DNA of 64,000 bases from Acidobacteriota bacterium (GCA_035471785.1 DATIPQ010000060.1:1-64000); one strand, 5' to 3'; counted from the first letter of the stretch, positions 1 through 8,673 are shown. Notes: generated by a model not told the origin, from the sequence alone. Numbers and translations: made by a program.

Positions 1-535
1 GATAGGGCTTTCCATAGAAGCCCGCACCATTCCCTTTGACCTCGGTCACGCCGTTGGCGATCTTGTGCCAGATGATAGGGGTCAGGCAGTCGAGTCCTAG
101 CTTGCGTACCCGTACCTGAATATCGGAGTGCAAGGGCATAACCCGATGCCGACCATCGAGGCGGCGCGGTATGCAGACATCCCCCACCACGCAGCAAATC
201 CGTCCTCCAGGAGCAAGAACGCGCATGCACTCTCGCCAAACCTCGTCGAGTTGGTCAAGAAACTTCTCATAGTCGCCGATGTCGCCCAACTGACCTTCGA
301 TGTCGCGATATTTCTTGAGAGTCCAATAAGGAGGGCTAGTCACGACCAGGTGCACGCTGGCGTCGTCGACCCAAGTCAAGTCCCTGGCATCGCCCAGATG
401 GAGTCTGTGCAGCGTCGAATCAAAAGGCGCTGGCCATGGCGAGTTCCGGTAGTACTGGTTGGCCTCAAGCAACGCCTCCAGCGACTCCGCTGTGTTGTCC
501 TCTCTCGGTACGACTGGTTCTGCGACAATCGACAT
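1..535 (-). CDS. Site-specific DNA methyltransferase (N-terminal part, cut by window edge)
   Basis: Translating the minus strand from the ATG at 535 gives 178 open codons running off the left edge. Residues about 65-71 read VTSPPYW, the S/N/D-PP-Y/W catalytic motif IV of amino-methyltransferases that make N6-methyladenine or N4-methylcytosine. About 45 residues later comes a VLAPGGR-type segment, as usual after motif IV, then VVGDV. Having motif IV near the N-terminus with the AdoMet-binding FxGxG motif expected later suggests the beta-class order, but that later part lies outside the window. The gene could be an orphan methylase or part of a restriction-modification system. It lies just beyond the 3' end of a tRNA-Ser gene, a common place for integrated elements. 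Target sequence and partners cannot be seen. Confidence 0.85.
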   Translation of the reverse strand, partial: MSIVAEPVVPREDNTAESLEALLEANQYYRNSPWPAPFDSTLHRLHLGDARDLTWVDDASVHLVVTSPPYWTLKKYRDIEGQLGDIGDYEKFLDQLDEVWRECMRVLAPGGRICCVVGDVCIPRRLDGRHRVMPLHSDIQVRVRKLGLDCLTPIIWHKIANGVTEVKGNGAGFYGKPY

Positions 536-712
536 AGGTCCGTCCTGCCTTCAAATGACCTCTGAAGAATAGCAGCCAGCCATGACAGAGCCCCAAGCCC
601 ATGCGGGATGCTTTGAGGAGTGAAGAATTGAGTTGAAACGGGGAAGCTCGCCGACGCGGGGACAGGCATCTTCAGGCACCCCCCGAACACCCACAGATAT
701 GGATCAAGAGGA

Positions 713-805
<93 letters not shown>

Positions 806-822
806 TTCAGGCCGGCTTGCGA

Positions 823-918
823 TGGCGGAGGAGGTGGGATTCGAACCCACGTGCCAAGCTCATCACCTGACAACCCGATTTCGAGTCGGGCGCGTTACGT
901 CCACTTCGCTACTCCTCC
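823..918 (-). tRNA. tRNA-Ser (anticodon CGA)
   Basis: Minus-strand cloverleaf with acceptor stem GGAGGAG/CTCCTCC, anticodon stem CCCGA/TCGGG around loop CTCGAAA, a long variable arm that can pair, a GGTTCGAATCC T-loop and an encoded CCA. The anticodon CGA reads UCG. It sits 17 nt upstream of the tRNA-Ser(GGA) in the same direction, so the two are probably co-transcribed. Confidence 0.95.
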
Positions 919-992
919 GCTGTGGAGCCTGCTATTAGACCCAATCGAGCCTCCTCTCGTCAAGTGCGCCGCCGCTGAGCGATCATCGGCCG

Positions 993-1001
993 TGCTAGAA
1001 T
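993..1001 (+). promoter_or_regulatory. Extended -10 promoter, TGcTAGAAT
   Basis: TG at 993-994, one spacer base, then TAGAAT at 996-1001. Seven bases separate it from the GTG at 1009, so transcription would start at or next to the start codon. No convincing -35 is visible. It belongs to the window-wide pattern described in the findings. Confidence 0.5.
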
Positions 1002-1008
1002 CCGGCAG

Positions 1009-2271
1009 GTGATGAGCCGATGGAAGAAGCTGCTGCGGACGGGCTTGAAGGTGGCGGTCGCGGCGGGTGTTTCCTTCTTGCTGCTGGAAGGCATCTTCCT
1101 GGCTTTTCCCGACTTCTTTTTTCCTGACCGGTTCTATGTTTACGACTCTGAGCTGGGGTTCAAGGTGCGTCCTCACGCTCGCTACGGGAACGCCCGCGCC
1201 AACGAGTTCGGCTTCAATGACCGTGACTATTCGCGCCCGGCGCCGGAGGGGGTTTTCCGGGTGCTGGTCCTGAGCGATTCCTTCAATTGGGCCGGCGGCC
1301 CCGTCGACAACTGCACCAACGTCCTCGAAGAGCAACTGGAGAAGACCTACGGCCAGGGACGGGTGGAGGTCATCGCGGCGGGATATCCGATGACGCACAC
1401 CGCCGAACAACTGGCCCTGCTCAAGAAGTTCGGGCTGCTCTACCAGCCCGACCTGGTGGTGCTGGGCTTCTACACGGGAAACGATTTCTTCGACGGCCGC
1501 CCGCAACGCCGCCGGGTGGCCTACGGCGGCACCTTCGTCGACTACAACACCGATCAGGACTTCTTTTTTGAACTGTGGGGCCGGCCGGTCCTCTTCAGAA
1601 GCCGCTTCTTTTCCTTCCTGGGTGAAAAATACGTCCTCTGGCGCAACCAGAGGAGCATCCAGCGGGAGCAGGAGGAGGCGGCCAAAGAGAAAAAGGATCC
1701 GAAGACGGCAGCCGAGGCTCCGAAAGGGGAGCAAGAGAAGCCCGCCCCAGTGAAGCCCGCCCGAGTGAAGGCCGCCCCCGCGGGCCGGACCGAGCCTGGC
1801 GCTCCTTCAGCGTCTCTTCCGCCCAGCATGGCTCGCAGCGCCTACCTCGAGCTGATTCATGATCAGGTCCAGTTCGCCGACCGGCAGCGGGCGGCCATCT
1901 TCGATCCTTATGTCGACTATATCCTGGGGGCCCTGGAGGAGATGAAATCGCTACTCGGGCAGCGCGACATTCCCCTCGTAGTGGTGGCCTATCCGGCCGA
2001 GTGGCACATCGACGAGTCGCTGCGCCGGGAAATGCTGCAGCGATTCGAGTTGCCCGATGAACGCTTCGAGTGGACCCGCGCCCAGCGGCTGCTGGAGGAG
2101 TTCTGCCACCGTCACGGCATCGATTTTCACGACCTCGCCGCAGTTTTCCGGCAGGCGCGCCGAGAGGGGCGGCAGCTTTACCTTCCGGCAGATTCCCACT
2201 GGAATCCCGAGGGCAATCGCCTGGCCGCCGAGCAGTTGTTTCAGATCGTCTCCGCATACGTCGAAAACTAG
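1009..2271 (+). CDS. Membrane-anchored SGNH/GDSL-like hydrolase or O-acyltransferase-like protein
   Basis: A 420-residue protein with one hydrophobic segment at about 13-32, likely an N-terminal signal anchor that leaves the rest in the periplasm. SGNH-fold signatures follow in order: a block I serine in VLSDSFNW (about residue 89), GFYTGNDFF as the block III G-x-N-D (about 155), and DSHWNPEGN near the C-terminus as the block V D-x-x-H. A lysine/proline/alanine/glutamate-rich stretch at about 220-275 looks like a disordered insertion. The family holds esterases and cell-surface polysaccharide O-acetyl transferases such as AlgX/AlgJ relatives; the substrate here is unknown. Start is GTG 1009 or ATG 1012; GTG coincides with the predicted transcription start. 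Confidence 0.75.
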   Translation: MMSRWKKLLRTGLKVAVAAGVSFLLLEGIFLAFPDFFFPDRFYVYDSELGFKVRPHARYGNARANEFGFNDRDYSRPAPEGVFRVLVLSDSFNWAGGPVDNCTNVLEEQLEKTYGQGRVEVIAAGYPMTHTAEQLALLKKFGLLYQPDLVVLGFYTGNDFFDGRPQRRRVAYGGTFVDYNTDQDFFFELWGRPVLFRSRFFSFLGEKYVLWRNQRSIQREQEEAAKEKKDPKTAAEAPKGEQEKPAPVKPARVKAAPAGRTEPGAPSASLPPSMARSAYLELIHDQVQFADRQRAAIFDPYVDYILGALEEMKSLLGQRDIPLVVVAYPAEWHIDESLRREMLQRFELPDERFEWTRAQRLLEEFCHRHGIDFHDLAAVFRQARREGRQLYLPADSHWNPEGNRLAAEQLFQIVSAYVEN

Positions 2272-2302
2272 CTTGGGGGCGGGGTGCTCGGCTGGGACCC
2301 TG

Positions 2303-2311
2303 TGCTATGAT
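2303..2311 (+). promoter_or_regulatory. Extended -10 promoter of the SRP RNA gene
   Basis: TG-c-TATGAT at 2303-2311 lies 24 bases before the predicted 5' end of the SRP RNA. The short transcribed leader would be removed by 5' processing. No good -35 element is seen at normal spacing. Confidence 0.5.
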
Positions 2312-2334
2312 GGACTCTCGCTCGAAGCGATTGA

Positions 2335-2436
2335 CAGGCTCCGGGTCCTGTGCAACGCGCCCCTCGAACCATGTCAGGTCCGGAAGGAAGCAGCATTAAG
2401 GGGTTCCGCGCGTGTGCCGCAGGTTCCCCGGGGCCT
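2335..2436 (+). ncRNA. ffs: Signal recognition particle RNA (small bacterial 4.5S type)
   Basis: The invariant domain IV motif GTCAGGTCCGGAAGGAAGCA is at about 2373-2392, including the GGAA tetraloop and the asymmetric internal loop bound by Ffh. The ends pair: CAGGCTCCGGG at 2335 onward with CCCGGGGCCTG ending at 2436, which fixes a hairpin of about 102 nt without an Alu domain. The second side carries GCGTGTGCCGCAGG, close to the E. coli 4.5S sequence at the same place. It is followed by dnaX, ybaB and recR, an arrangement seen in many bacteria. Confidence 0.95.
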
Positions 2437-2553
2437 GACCCGCCTCGTGTTCCTTTCCGGCCGGGTGTGCTGGAAGGCCGCGACGGCAACCTAGAGCCCC
2501 AGCCAGGACGGCCCCGCCAGGTCGCTGTCCTGTGAAAGAAACCGCCGCCTCAC

Positions 2554-4179
2554 ATGTCCTATCAGGTCATTGCCCGCAAGTACCGTCCCCAGACCTTCGA
2601 CGAAGTGGTGGGACAGCGCCTGGTCACCCGCACCTTGAAGAACGCCATCGAAAGCGGACGCATCGCTCACGCTTTTCTCTTTTCAGGCGTGCGGGGAGTG
2701 GGCAAGACCACCACGGCGCGCATCCTGGCCAAGGCCTTGAACTGCCATGAAGGGCTCTCGCCGGAGCCCTGCGGAAAGTGCCCGTCCTGCCAGGAGATCG
2801 CGGCCTCCAACTCGGTGGACGTGCAGGAGATCGACGCCGCTTCCAACACCGGCGTGGACTCCATACGCGAGCTGAGGGAAAGCGTCCGCTACGGCACCTC
2901 CCGCGACCGCTTCAAGATCTTCATCATCGACGAGGTGCACATGCTTTCCAACGCGGCCTTCAACGCCTTGTTGAAGACCCTGGAAGAGCCTCCTCAACAC
3001 GTCAAGTTCGTGATGGCCACCACCGAGGTCCACAAGATCCCGGTCACCATCACCTCGCGCTGCCAGCACTTCGAATTCAAGCCCATCCAGTTCGCCGAGA
3101 TCCTGCAGCGCCTCAAGGATATCGTCAAGGCCGAAGGCATCGAAATTTCAAACTATGCTTTGCGGGCCATCGCCAACGAGGGGCAGGGAAGCATGCGCGA
3201 CGCTCAGTCGGCGCTCGATCAGGTTCTCTCTTACGGCGGCAGCGAGATCTCCGACGAGGACGTCCGCAGTCTGCTGGGCGTGGTGGACGAGGGACTGATC
3301 GCCGAGGTGGCCGATGCAGTGCTGGGCCAGAACCGCAAGGCTTTGCTGGAGCACATGCAGGCGCTGCTGGAAAGCGGATCAGACCCTCAGCACTTCTGCC
3401 GCGAACTGGTGCAGCACGTGCGCAACCTGATGGTCTGCCGGGCCGCCGGCTGGGACGAGCGGCTGCTCCATCTGCCCGATACCCAACGCCAAAAGGTGGA
3501 AGAGCAGGCCAAGCGCTTTTCGGGCATCGACTTGATCCGCTTCTATGACCTGTTGGCCAAGACTCAGAACGAGCTGCGCTGGCACAACCGTCCTTACATC
3601 CATCTGGAAATCGCCCTGATGAAGCTGGTGGAGCTATCGCGCCTGCCCGACATCGAGGAGGTGATTGGACAGGTGCGCTCGGGACAGGCTCCTTCGGTGA
3701 GCGGAGGCAGCGGGACTGCCACGGCGGAACGCGAGCCCCGTCCTGTGCCTCCAGAGCCCGCACCCCCAGAGCCCGCGCCCCCAGAGCCCGCGTCCGAGGC
3801 CCGGGACGAGCCGCCTCCGCCCTCGGCCGTCGCGGACGCCGAAGTCCCGCAACAACTCCTGCAAGCCGTCCGCAACCGCAAGCCCGATCTGGCCGGCCTG
3901 CTTCCGGGCGCCGAGAAAATCCGCTACCAGGACGGAAAGCTGGTGATAGGCCTTCCCCGCGGAGGCGGATTTCAGGGCCGCATGCTGGGGAGCAAGGAGA
4001 ACCGGCGGATACTGAAGGATCTTTGTGCTAAGATCACGGGCTCGCGCCCAAGCGTAGAATTGAGAGAAGATGATGCTGGCGATGACTCGTCCGATGCCGG
4101 AGCGGACCCTGAAAAGGATCCCAAGGTGAGAGCTTTCCTGGAGGCCTTTCCCGGCAAGTACATCGTCGAGAAGGAGTAA
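2554..4179 (+). CDS. dnaX: DNA polymerase III subunit gamma/tau
   Basis: A 541-residue clamp-loader ATPase. The N-terminus MSYQVIARKYRPQTF is typical. Walker A is GVRGVGKTTTA (about 46-56), a four-cysteine zinc module follows (CHEG..PCGKCPSC, about 66-82), Walker B is FIIDEVHML (about 126-134), and the SRC sensor is in TITSRCQHF. Domain III runs to about residue 370. A linker with PEPAPPEPAPPEPA repeats (about 395-415) leads to a C-terminal domain that would contact the polymerase. No A-rich slippery heptamer is seen, so a separate gamma product by frameshifting is not indicated. It is followed 9 bp later by ybaB, probably in one operon. Confidence 0.97.
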   Translation: MSYQVIARKYRPQTFDEVVGQRLVTRTLKNAIESGRIAHAFLFSGVRGVGKTTTARILAKALNCHEGLSPEPCGKCPSCQEIAASNSVDVQEIDAASNTGVDSIRELRESVRYGTSRDRFKIFIIDEVHMLSNAAFNALLKTLEEPPQHVKFVMATTEVHKIPVTITSRCQHFEFKPIQFAEILQRLKDIVKAEGIEISNYALRAIANEGQGSMRDAQSALDQVLSYGGSEISDEDVRSLLGVVDEGLIAEVADAVLGQNRKALLEHMQALLESGSDPQHFCRELVQHVRNLMVCRAAGWDERLLHLPDTQRQKVEEQAKRFSGIDLIRFYDLLAKTQNELRWHNRPYIHLEIALMKLVELSRLPDIEEVIGQVRSGQAPSVSGGSGTATAEREPRPVPPEPAPPEPAPPEPASEARDEPPPPSAVADAEVPQQLLQAVRNRKPDLAGLLPGAEKIRYQDGKLVIGLPRGGGFQGRMLGSKENRRILKDLCAKITGSRPSVELREDDAGDDSSDAGADPEKDPKVRAFLEAFPGKYIVEKE

Positions 4180-4188
4180 AAGAGCATT

Positions 4189-4497
4189 ATGAATATGAAG
4201 AGCTTTCAGAAGATGATGAAGCAGGCTCAGCAGATGCAGGCCAAGCTTGAGAAAGAAATGGGCGAGATGCAGATGGAGGCCTCCTCGGGCGGAGGCATGG
4301 TGACCGTGATCATGGACGGTACCAAACAACTGCAGTCGATAAAGATCGATCCCGAGGCGGTCGATCCCGAAGACACCGAAATGCTGCAGGACTTGATTCT
4401 GGCCGCCGTCAACGAGGCGGCCCGCAAGGTCGATGAAGCTGTCTCCGAGCAGATGGGAGGCATGAGCGACATGTTGGGGGGCATGGGCCTGCACTAA
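4189..4497 (+). CDS. ybaB: YbaB/EbfC family nucleoid-associated protein
   Basis: A 102-residue small DNA-binding protein of the family usually located between dnaX and recR. It starts with a charged helix rich in Met/Gln/Lys ([21 protein letters not shown]), has the glycine-rich turn SSGGGMV, the IDPE motif and a C-terminal helix, and ends in a methionine/glycine tail ([12 protein letters not shown]). Members form homodimers shaped like tweezers that bind DNA without strong sequence preference. It begins 9 bp after dnaX, and recR follows after a 128-bp gap holding its own predicted -10 element. Confidence 0.95.
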   Translation: MNMKSFQKMMKQAQQMQAKLEKEMGEMQMEASSGGGMVTVIMDGTKQLQSIKIDPEAVDPEDTEMLQDLILAAVNEAARKVDEAVSEQMGGMSDMLGGMGLH

Positions 4498-4613
4498 GTT
4501 GTCCCGTCGGCCAACGGTTCGCTCCGGGAACACGGGGAGTCGCGTCCGCAGAGGACGCACCCCGGCGCCGACCGCGGCCTCGGGCTTGGTGGCGGCCCGA
4601 CAGACCTGGACCC

Positions 4614-4619
4614 TACAAT
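4614..4619 (+). promoter_or_regulatory. -10 element TACAAT before recR
   Basis: TACAAT ends 6 nt before the ATG of recR at 4626, so the transcript would start at the start codon. No Shine-Dalgarno sequence lies between. This suggests recR has its own leaderless promoter besides read-through from dnaX-ybaB. Confidence 0.45.
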
Positions 4620-4625
4620 CACGCC

Positions 4626-5222
4626 ATGGATCCACGCCGCGACCCGGTCCAGAACCTCATCGAAGAGTTGAAGAAATTGCCCGGAATCGGGAGCAAGAGC
4701 GCCCAGCGCTTGGCTTTTCACCTGATCCGCCAGCCCCGCGAAACCGCCCAGCGTCTCTCCGAAGCCCTCATCCGGCTCAAAGACGACCTGGTGCTGTGCT
4801 CGCTTTGCAACAATATCGCCGGCAGCGATCCCTGCCGCTTCTGTTCCGATCCCAACCGCGACGCATCCACCATCTGCGTGGTGGAAGAACCCTTCAATAT
4901 CGTGTCCATCGAGGCCAGCGGATACCACGGCCGCTATCATGTGCTGCACGGCGCCATCAAGCCCCTGGAGGGCATCGGTCCCGAAGACCTCAAGGTCAAG
5001 AGTCTGCTCGAGCGGCTGCGCGACGACGAGGTGAAGGAAATCATCGTGGCCACCAACGCCACCTCGGACGGCGAAGCCACGGCTCTCTACCTCAACAAGC
5101 TGATCAAGCCGCTGGGGGTGCGCGTCACCCGCATCGCCCAGGGCATCCCGGTGGGCAGCGACCTGGAGTTCGCCGACCAAGTCACCATCTCCCGCGCCTT
5201 CTCCGGCCGCCGCGAGATGTAG
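4626..5222 (+). CDS. recR: Recombination protein RecR
   Basis: A 198-residue ring-forming protein that loads RecA with RecO in gap repair. An N-terminal helix-hairpin-helix is visible ([19 protein letters not shown]), then the four-cysteine zinc finger CSLCNN..PCRFC at about 59-74, and a Toprim domain with VVEEP and the later [13 protein letters not shown] segment. Length matches the family (about 200). The ATG is directly preceded by a -10-like hexamer. It converges with mogA on the other strand. Confidence 0.96.
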   Translation: MDPRRDPVQNLIEELKKLPGIGSKSAQRLAFHLIRQPRETAQRLSEALIRLKDDLVLCSLCNNIAGSDPCRFCSDPNRDASTICVVEEPFNIVSIEASGYHGRYHVLHGAIKPLEGIGPEDLKVKSLLERLRDDEVKEIIVATNATSDGEATALYLNKLIKPLGVRVTRIAQGIPVGSDLEFADQVTISRAFSGRREM

Positions 5223-5277
5223 GGGGCAGGTGTATGAAAGTAATTCCAGGAGTTACTGGTGACGAGCCTGGGTAGCC

Positions 5278-5763
5278 TCAGTGACCGGTGCGCCCTTGGG
5301 CCAGGTCGACAGCGTGGGGCAAGAGCTTTTGCACGGCTTGCAGCGATTCCAGGGCGCCTTTGGGGCTGCCCGGGAGGCACAGGACCACTTTGCCGTTAAG
5401 GGTGCCGGCCAGCGAGCGGGAGAGGGCGGCGAAGGGAGTCTTCTTGAGCCCTTCCGCACGCATCAGTTCGGCCAAGCCGGCGGCGGTCCTGTCCAGAAGG
5501 GGCTGGACGGCTTCCGGAGTCACGTCGCGGGGACCCAGGCCGGTGCCGCCGGTGCTGAGCAGCAAGTCGAGGTCGTCGCGTCCGGCCCAGGACCGGATAA
5601 CCTCCCCAATCTGTCCGGGTTCGTCGGGGACGGTCTGACGCTCTTTGACCACCCATCCCAGCGACTCGGCTTCTTCAGCCAGGGCCTGCCCTGACAGATC
5701 GTCCCGCTGGCCGTGAAAGCACCCGTCGCTCACCGTCAGAATGGCGGTCCGCAGCTTCTTCAT
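5278..5763 (-). CDS. mogA: Molybdenum cofactor biosynthesis protein, MogA/MoaB family
   Basis: A 161-residue MoCF-biosynthesis-domain protein. It has AILTVSDGCFHGQRDDLSG at the N-terminus, the LLSTGGTGLGPRDVTPEA motif that binds molybdopterin, and LPGSPKGALESL near the C-terminus. MogA adenylylates molybdopterin before molybdate insertion; MoaB is a near relative and cannot be cleanly separated by eye. The ATG at 5763 overlaps the TGA of the upstream moaD-moaE gene (ATGA), so the two are translationally coupled. A longer upstream in-frame extension exists but overlaps moaDE and is not used here. Confidence 0.9.
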   Translation of the reverse strand: MKKLRTAILTVSDGCFHGQRDDLSGQALAEEAESLGWVVKERQTVPDEPGQIGEVIRSWAGRDDLDLLLSTGGTGLGPRDVTPEAVQPLLDRTAAGLAELMRAEGLKKTPFAALSRSLAGTLNGKVVLCLPGSPKGALESLQAVQKLLPHAVDLAQGRTGH

Positions 5764-6446
5764 CCGCCCGACTCCTCGATCCAGGTCTCGCCGTCCTGGT
5801 AGTGCTCCTTCTTCCAGATGGGGACGCTGGTCTTGAGGGTGTCGATGATCCAGCGGCAAGCCTGAAAGGCCTCGCCCCGGTGGGCCGAGGAGACGGCGAT
5901 GAAGACGCTGCTGTCGCCGATTTGCAGGTGCCCCACCCGGTGGACCACGCAGACCCCGCGAAGCGGCCATTTTTCCAGGGCCTGCAGGCGAAGCCTCTCG
6001 AGCTGCTTGCGGGCCATGCTCTCGTAGCATTGGTATTCCAGCGAGGTGACGTTCTTGCCGCGGGCGTGATCGCGCACGACGCCGTCAAAAGTCACCACGG
6101 CGCCCGCTCCCGCATGGGCCACCGAATCCATCACGGCCTGGTGATCGATGGCGTCCCGCGTCAAGTCGGCCCATCCCTGCCCAGTCTTGGCGGCGGAGGC
6201 GCCGCTCCCGCCGCTGACAGGCGGGAAAAAGGCGATTTCGTCGCCGTCGGCGACCGGTTGCTGCCATTGGGCATATTCCTCGTTGACGGCCACCAGCAAG
6301 GAGGGCCTGTAGGGCGCCAGCCCGGGAAAGCGCTTGAGCAGGCGGGCGAAGACTTCCTCGGCGGTTTGCTGCCCGCGGGACTCGAGCTGCAGCTGCGAGG
6401 TCCCGGCCACATCGCGCAAGGAAGCGAAGAAGAGCACGCTTATCAT
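5760..6446 (-). CDS. Molybdopterin synthase as a MoaD-MoaE fusion
   Basis: One 228-residue chain carries both subunits of molybdopterin synthase. Residues 1-81 are MoaD-like (ubiquitin fold, starting ISVLFFASLRD) and reach FFPPVSGG, the diglycine normally at the free C-terminus that is thiocarboxylated. After a short linker (SGASAAKTG) the rest is MoaE, with the GAVVTFDGVVRDHARGKNV segment, the VHRVGHLQIGDSSVFIAVSSAHR core and PIWKKE with the catalytic lysines. MoaE converts precursor Z to molybdopterin using MoaD sulfur. The diglycine must be exposed, so cleavage after SGG is expected, as reported for mycobacterial MoaX. No other moa genes are in the window. Confidence 0.92.
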   Translation of the reverse strand: MISVLFFASLRDVAGTSQLQLESRGQQTAEEVFARLLKRFPGLAPYRPSLLVAVNEEYAQWQQPVADGDEIAFFPPVSGGSGASAAKTGQGWADLTRDAIDHQAVMDSVAHAGAGAVVTFDGVVRDHARGKNVTSLEYQCYESMARKQLERLRLQALEKWPLRGVCVVHRVGHLQIGDSSVFIAVSSAHRGEAFQACRWIIDTLKTSVPIWKKEHYQDGETWIEESGG

Positions 6447-6456
6447 CAGGCTTGCG

Positions 6457-6462
6457 ATTATA
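6457..6462 (-). promoter_or_regulatory. -10 element TATAAT before moaD-moaE
   Basis: A perfect TATAAT read on the minus strand, 10 nt before the ATG at 6446. It would give a transcript with only a few bases of leader. It is divergent from, and close to, the nfeD promoter at 6497. Confidence 0.5.
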
Positions 6463-6496
6463 GCCGAGGCCGCTTTTCCTCGTTTGGCGGGGAGTT

Positions 6497-6505
6497 TGCT
6501 AGACT
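6497..6505 (+). promoter_or_regulatory. Extended -10 promoter, TGcTAGACT, before nfeD
   Basis: TG at 6497-6498 and TAGACT at 6500-6505 end 7 nt before the ATG at 6513. Transcription would begin at the start codon even though a GGAG lies in the gap. Confidence 0.5.
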
Positions 6506-6512
6506 ACGGAGT

Positions 6513-7799
6513 ATGAAGCGTTTGCGACGGTCCGGGCTGGGATTCGCACTTTTGATGTTGCTCGCATCGCCTCTGGCCGCCGGCATCGTCAAGGTGCGGG
6601 TGGACGGGGTGATCGATCCCATCACCGCCGAATTCATCCGGGGGGCCGTCGAGCAAGCCGAGAGCGAACAGGCCGAGTTCCTGCTCATCGAACTGTCCAC
6701 GCCGGGAGGGCTGGGCGTTTCCATGCAGGAGATCGTCCAGGAGATTCTCAACTCCGAGGTTCCGGTCGTCTGCTATGTGACGCCGCGCGGCACCCACGCG
6801 GCATCGGCCGGCTTCTTTATTCTCCTGGCCGCCGACGTGGCCGTGATGGCGCCCGGCACCAACACCGGAGCCGCCACGCCCATTTTTCCCTTCGGCCTGG
6901 ACAACGAAGTCCTGCTCAAGAAGGTGAAGAACGACGCCTTGGCCAGTTTGCGCAGCATCGTGGAGAGACGCAACCGCAACTACGAGCTGGCGGCCAAGGC
7001 TGTCGAGGAGGCGGCCTCCTTTACCGAGCAAGAAGCGCTGGACGGCAACCTCATCGACCTCATCGCCGAAGATGAGGAGGACCTGCTCAATCAGCTCGAA
7101 GGACGCGAGGTGTCACGCTTCAACGGTCAGGTGGAACGCCTGCGCGCCTCGGGACAGAGCATCACCCAGGTGCAGAAGACCTACCGCCAGCAGTTGCTCT
7201 CCACCGTGGCCAATCCCAACGTGGCGCTGGTGCTGGCGGTGATCGGGGTGCTCGGCTTGTATTTCGAACTCACCAATCCCGGACTCATCGTCCCCGGGGT
7301 GCTGGGAGCCATCTCGCTTTTGCTGGGGCTGATGGGCTTCTCCCTGCTGCCCGTCAACCTGATCGGAGTGGCGCTGATTCTGCTGGCCATCGGACTGTTC
7401 ATCGCCGAGGTCAAGGTGCAGGGGTTCGGCGTGCTGGGAATCGGGGGCGCAATTGCAATGTTCTTGGGACTGTTGCTTTTGATCGACAGTCCTTTTCCGG
7501 CTTTGAGGATCAACATGTGGTTGGCGGCGGGCGTCGTCATCGGATTCGCTGCTATCTTCATCTTCCTGTTTCGACTGGCCCTGAAGGCTTTCCAGTCGCC
7601 CTCGGCCATGGGGGACGAATCGCTGGTGGGCATGGAAGGCCAAGCGCGCAGCGAAATCACGGCGCGGGGAGGAAAAGTCTTCGTCAACGGCGAGTGGTGG
7701 GACGCCTCCTCCAGCGAACCCATCCCGGCCGGCAGCCGGGTGAGGGTGGTGGGAAGCAAGCACCAGACGCTGCTCGTCGAATACGAAGGCGAAGCCTGA
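6513..7799 (+). CDS. nfeD: NfeD family membrane serine protease (long form)
   Basis: A 428-residue protein: signal peptide (about 1-23), ClpP-like protease domain with LSTPGG (62-66) and the nucleophile in HAASAGFF (Ser99), with a candidate catalytic lysine near residue 139, as in the Pyrococcus 1510-N family. A membrane domain of about five helices (about 230-345) follows, and a C-terminal OB-fold NfeD domain with GxGxVxVxGEWWDA-type residues (about 375-425). Long NfeD proteins are typically encoded beside a stomatin-like slipin and are thought to cleave it; here the slipin gene follows after 70 bp. ATG 6513 gives a clean signal peptide and follows a strong -10 hexamer. Confidence 0.92.
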   Translation: MKRLRRSGLGFALLMLLASPLAAGIVKVRVDGVIDPITAEFIRGAVEQAESEQAEFLLIELSTPGGLGVSMQEIVQEILNSEVPVVCYVTPRGTHAASAGFFILLAADVAVMAPGTNTGAATPIFPFGLDNEVLLKKVKNDALASLRSIVERRNRNYELAAKAVEEAASFTEQEALDGNLIDLIAEDEEDLLNQLEGREVSRFNGQVERLRASGQSITQVQKTYRQQLLSTVANPNVALVLAVIGVLGLYFELTNPGLIVPGVLGAISLLLGLMGFSLLPVNLIGVALILLAIGLFIAEVKVQGFGVLGIGGAIAMFLGLLLLIDSPFPALRINMWLAAGVVIGFAAIFIFLFRLALKAFQSPSAMGDESLVGMEGQARSEITARGGKVFVNGEWWDASSSEPIPAGSRVRVVGSKHQTLLVEYEGEA

Positions 7800-7869
7800 C
7801 GTAAGGCCGATGAGCGTCACCATCGGATGTTAATCTGCAACCGGAGTCCTTGGAAAGGGAGGCCATGTT

Positions 7870-8673
7870 ATGGGCGCGATTTTTGCCATTCCTCTACTCG
7901 TCATCGTTCTTTATCTGCTGTCCGCCATCAAGATCCTGCGGGAGTATGAGCGGGGCGTCATTTTTCGTCTGGGGCGGGTCTTGTCGACGCCCAAGGGACC
8001 TGGTATCTGCTTCGTGTTCTATCCGTTGGACCGCATGGAGCGCATCAGCCTGCGCACGGTGACCATGGACGTGCCTCCCCAGGACGTCATCACCCGCGAC
8101 AACGTCTCGGTCAAGGTCAACGCCATCGTCTACTTGAGGGTGCGCGACGCCAACGCCGCCGTGGTGACGGTCGAAAACTACCTCTATGCCTGCTCCCAGT
8201 TGGCTCAGACCACCTTGCGCTCGGTGCTGGGCGAGGTCGAACTCGACGATCTGCTCAGCCAGCGCGAAGACCTCAACGAACGGCTGCAGTCGATCCTCGA
8301 CCAGCACACCGATCCCTGGGGCATCAAGGTCTCCATGGTCGAGGTCAAAACCGTCGACCTTCCCGAGTCGATGCAGCGGGCCATGGCACGCCAGGCCGAA
8401 GCCGAACGCGAGAAGCGCGCCAAGATCATCCACGCCGACGGTGAGTTCCAGGCCGCCAAGCAGTTGCTGGAGGCCGCCCGCACCATGGCCAAGGAACCCA
8501 TTACCGTCCAGTTGCGCTATCTCTCGACCCTGACCGAGATCGGCGCCGAACAGAATTCAACCATCGTTTTTCCGCTGCCGCTGGACATGGTCAAGCCCAT
8601 GATCGAAGGATTCGAATCCATAGCCAAGGCCTACTCCGGCAAGGACGGAAACCAGGACCAGTCCGATGGGTAA
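7870..8673 (+). CDS. Slipin (stomatin/prohibitin-like SPFH-domain protein)
   Basis: A 267-residue membrane-associated scaffold. A hydrophobic N-terminal hairpin (about 3-22) is followed by the SPFH core starting [13 protein letters not shown], with [20 protein letters not shown] and [18 protein letters not shown], then a charged [15 protein letters not shown] helix typical of oligomerisation. It is the expected partner of the upstream NfeD protease. A strong Shine-Dalgarno region (GGAAAGGGAGG, 7853-7863) precedes the ATG at 7870. Its last codons overlap the next gene by 8 bp. Probable role: organising membrane microdomains or quality control of membrane proteins. Confidence 0.93.
   Translation: MGAIFAIPLLVIVLYLLSAIKILREYERGVIFRLGRVLSTPKGPGICFVFYPLDRMERISLRTVTMDVPPQDVITRDNVSVKVNAIVYLRVRDANAAVVTVENYLYACSQLAQTTLRSVLGEVELDDLLSQREDLNERLQSILDQHTDPWGIKVSMVEVKTVDLPESMQRAMARQAEAEREKRAKIIHADGEFQAAKQLLEAARTMAKEPITVQLRYLSTLTEIGAEQNSTIVFPLPLDMVKPMIEGFESIAKAYSGKDGNQDQSDG

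Noticed and set aside
3700-4179. Ribosomal frameshift in dnaX to make a gamma form
   Set aside because: No slippery A-rich heptamer with downstream hairpin is seen.
5278-6030. A longer mogA start that would run into moaD-moaE
   Set aside because: The ATG at 5763 gives the family N-terminus and an ATGA overlap with moaDE.
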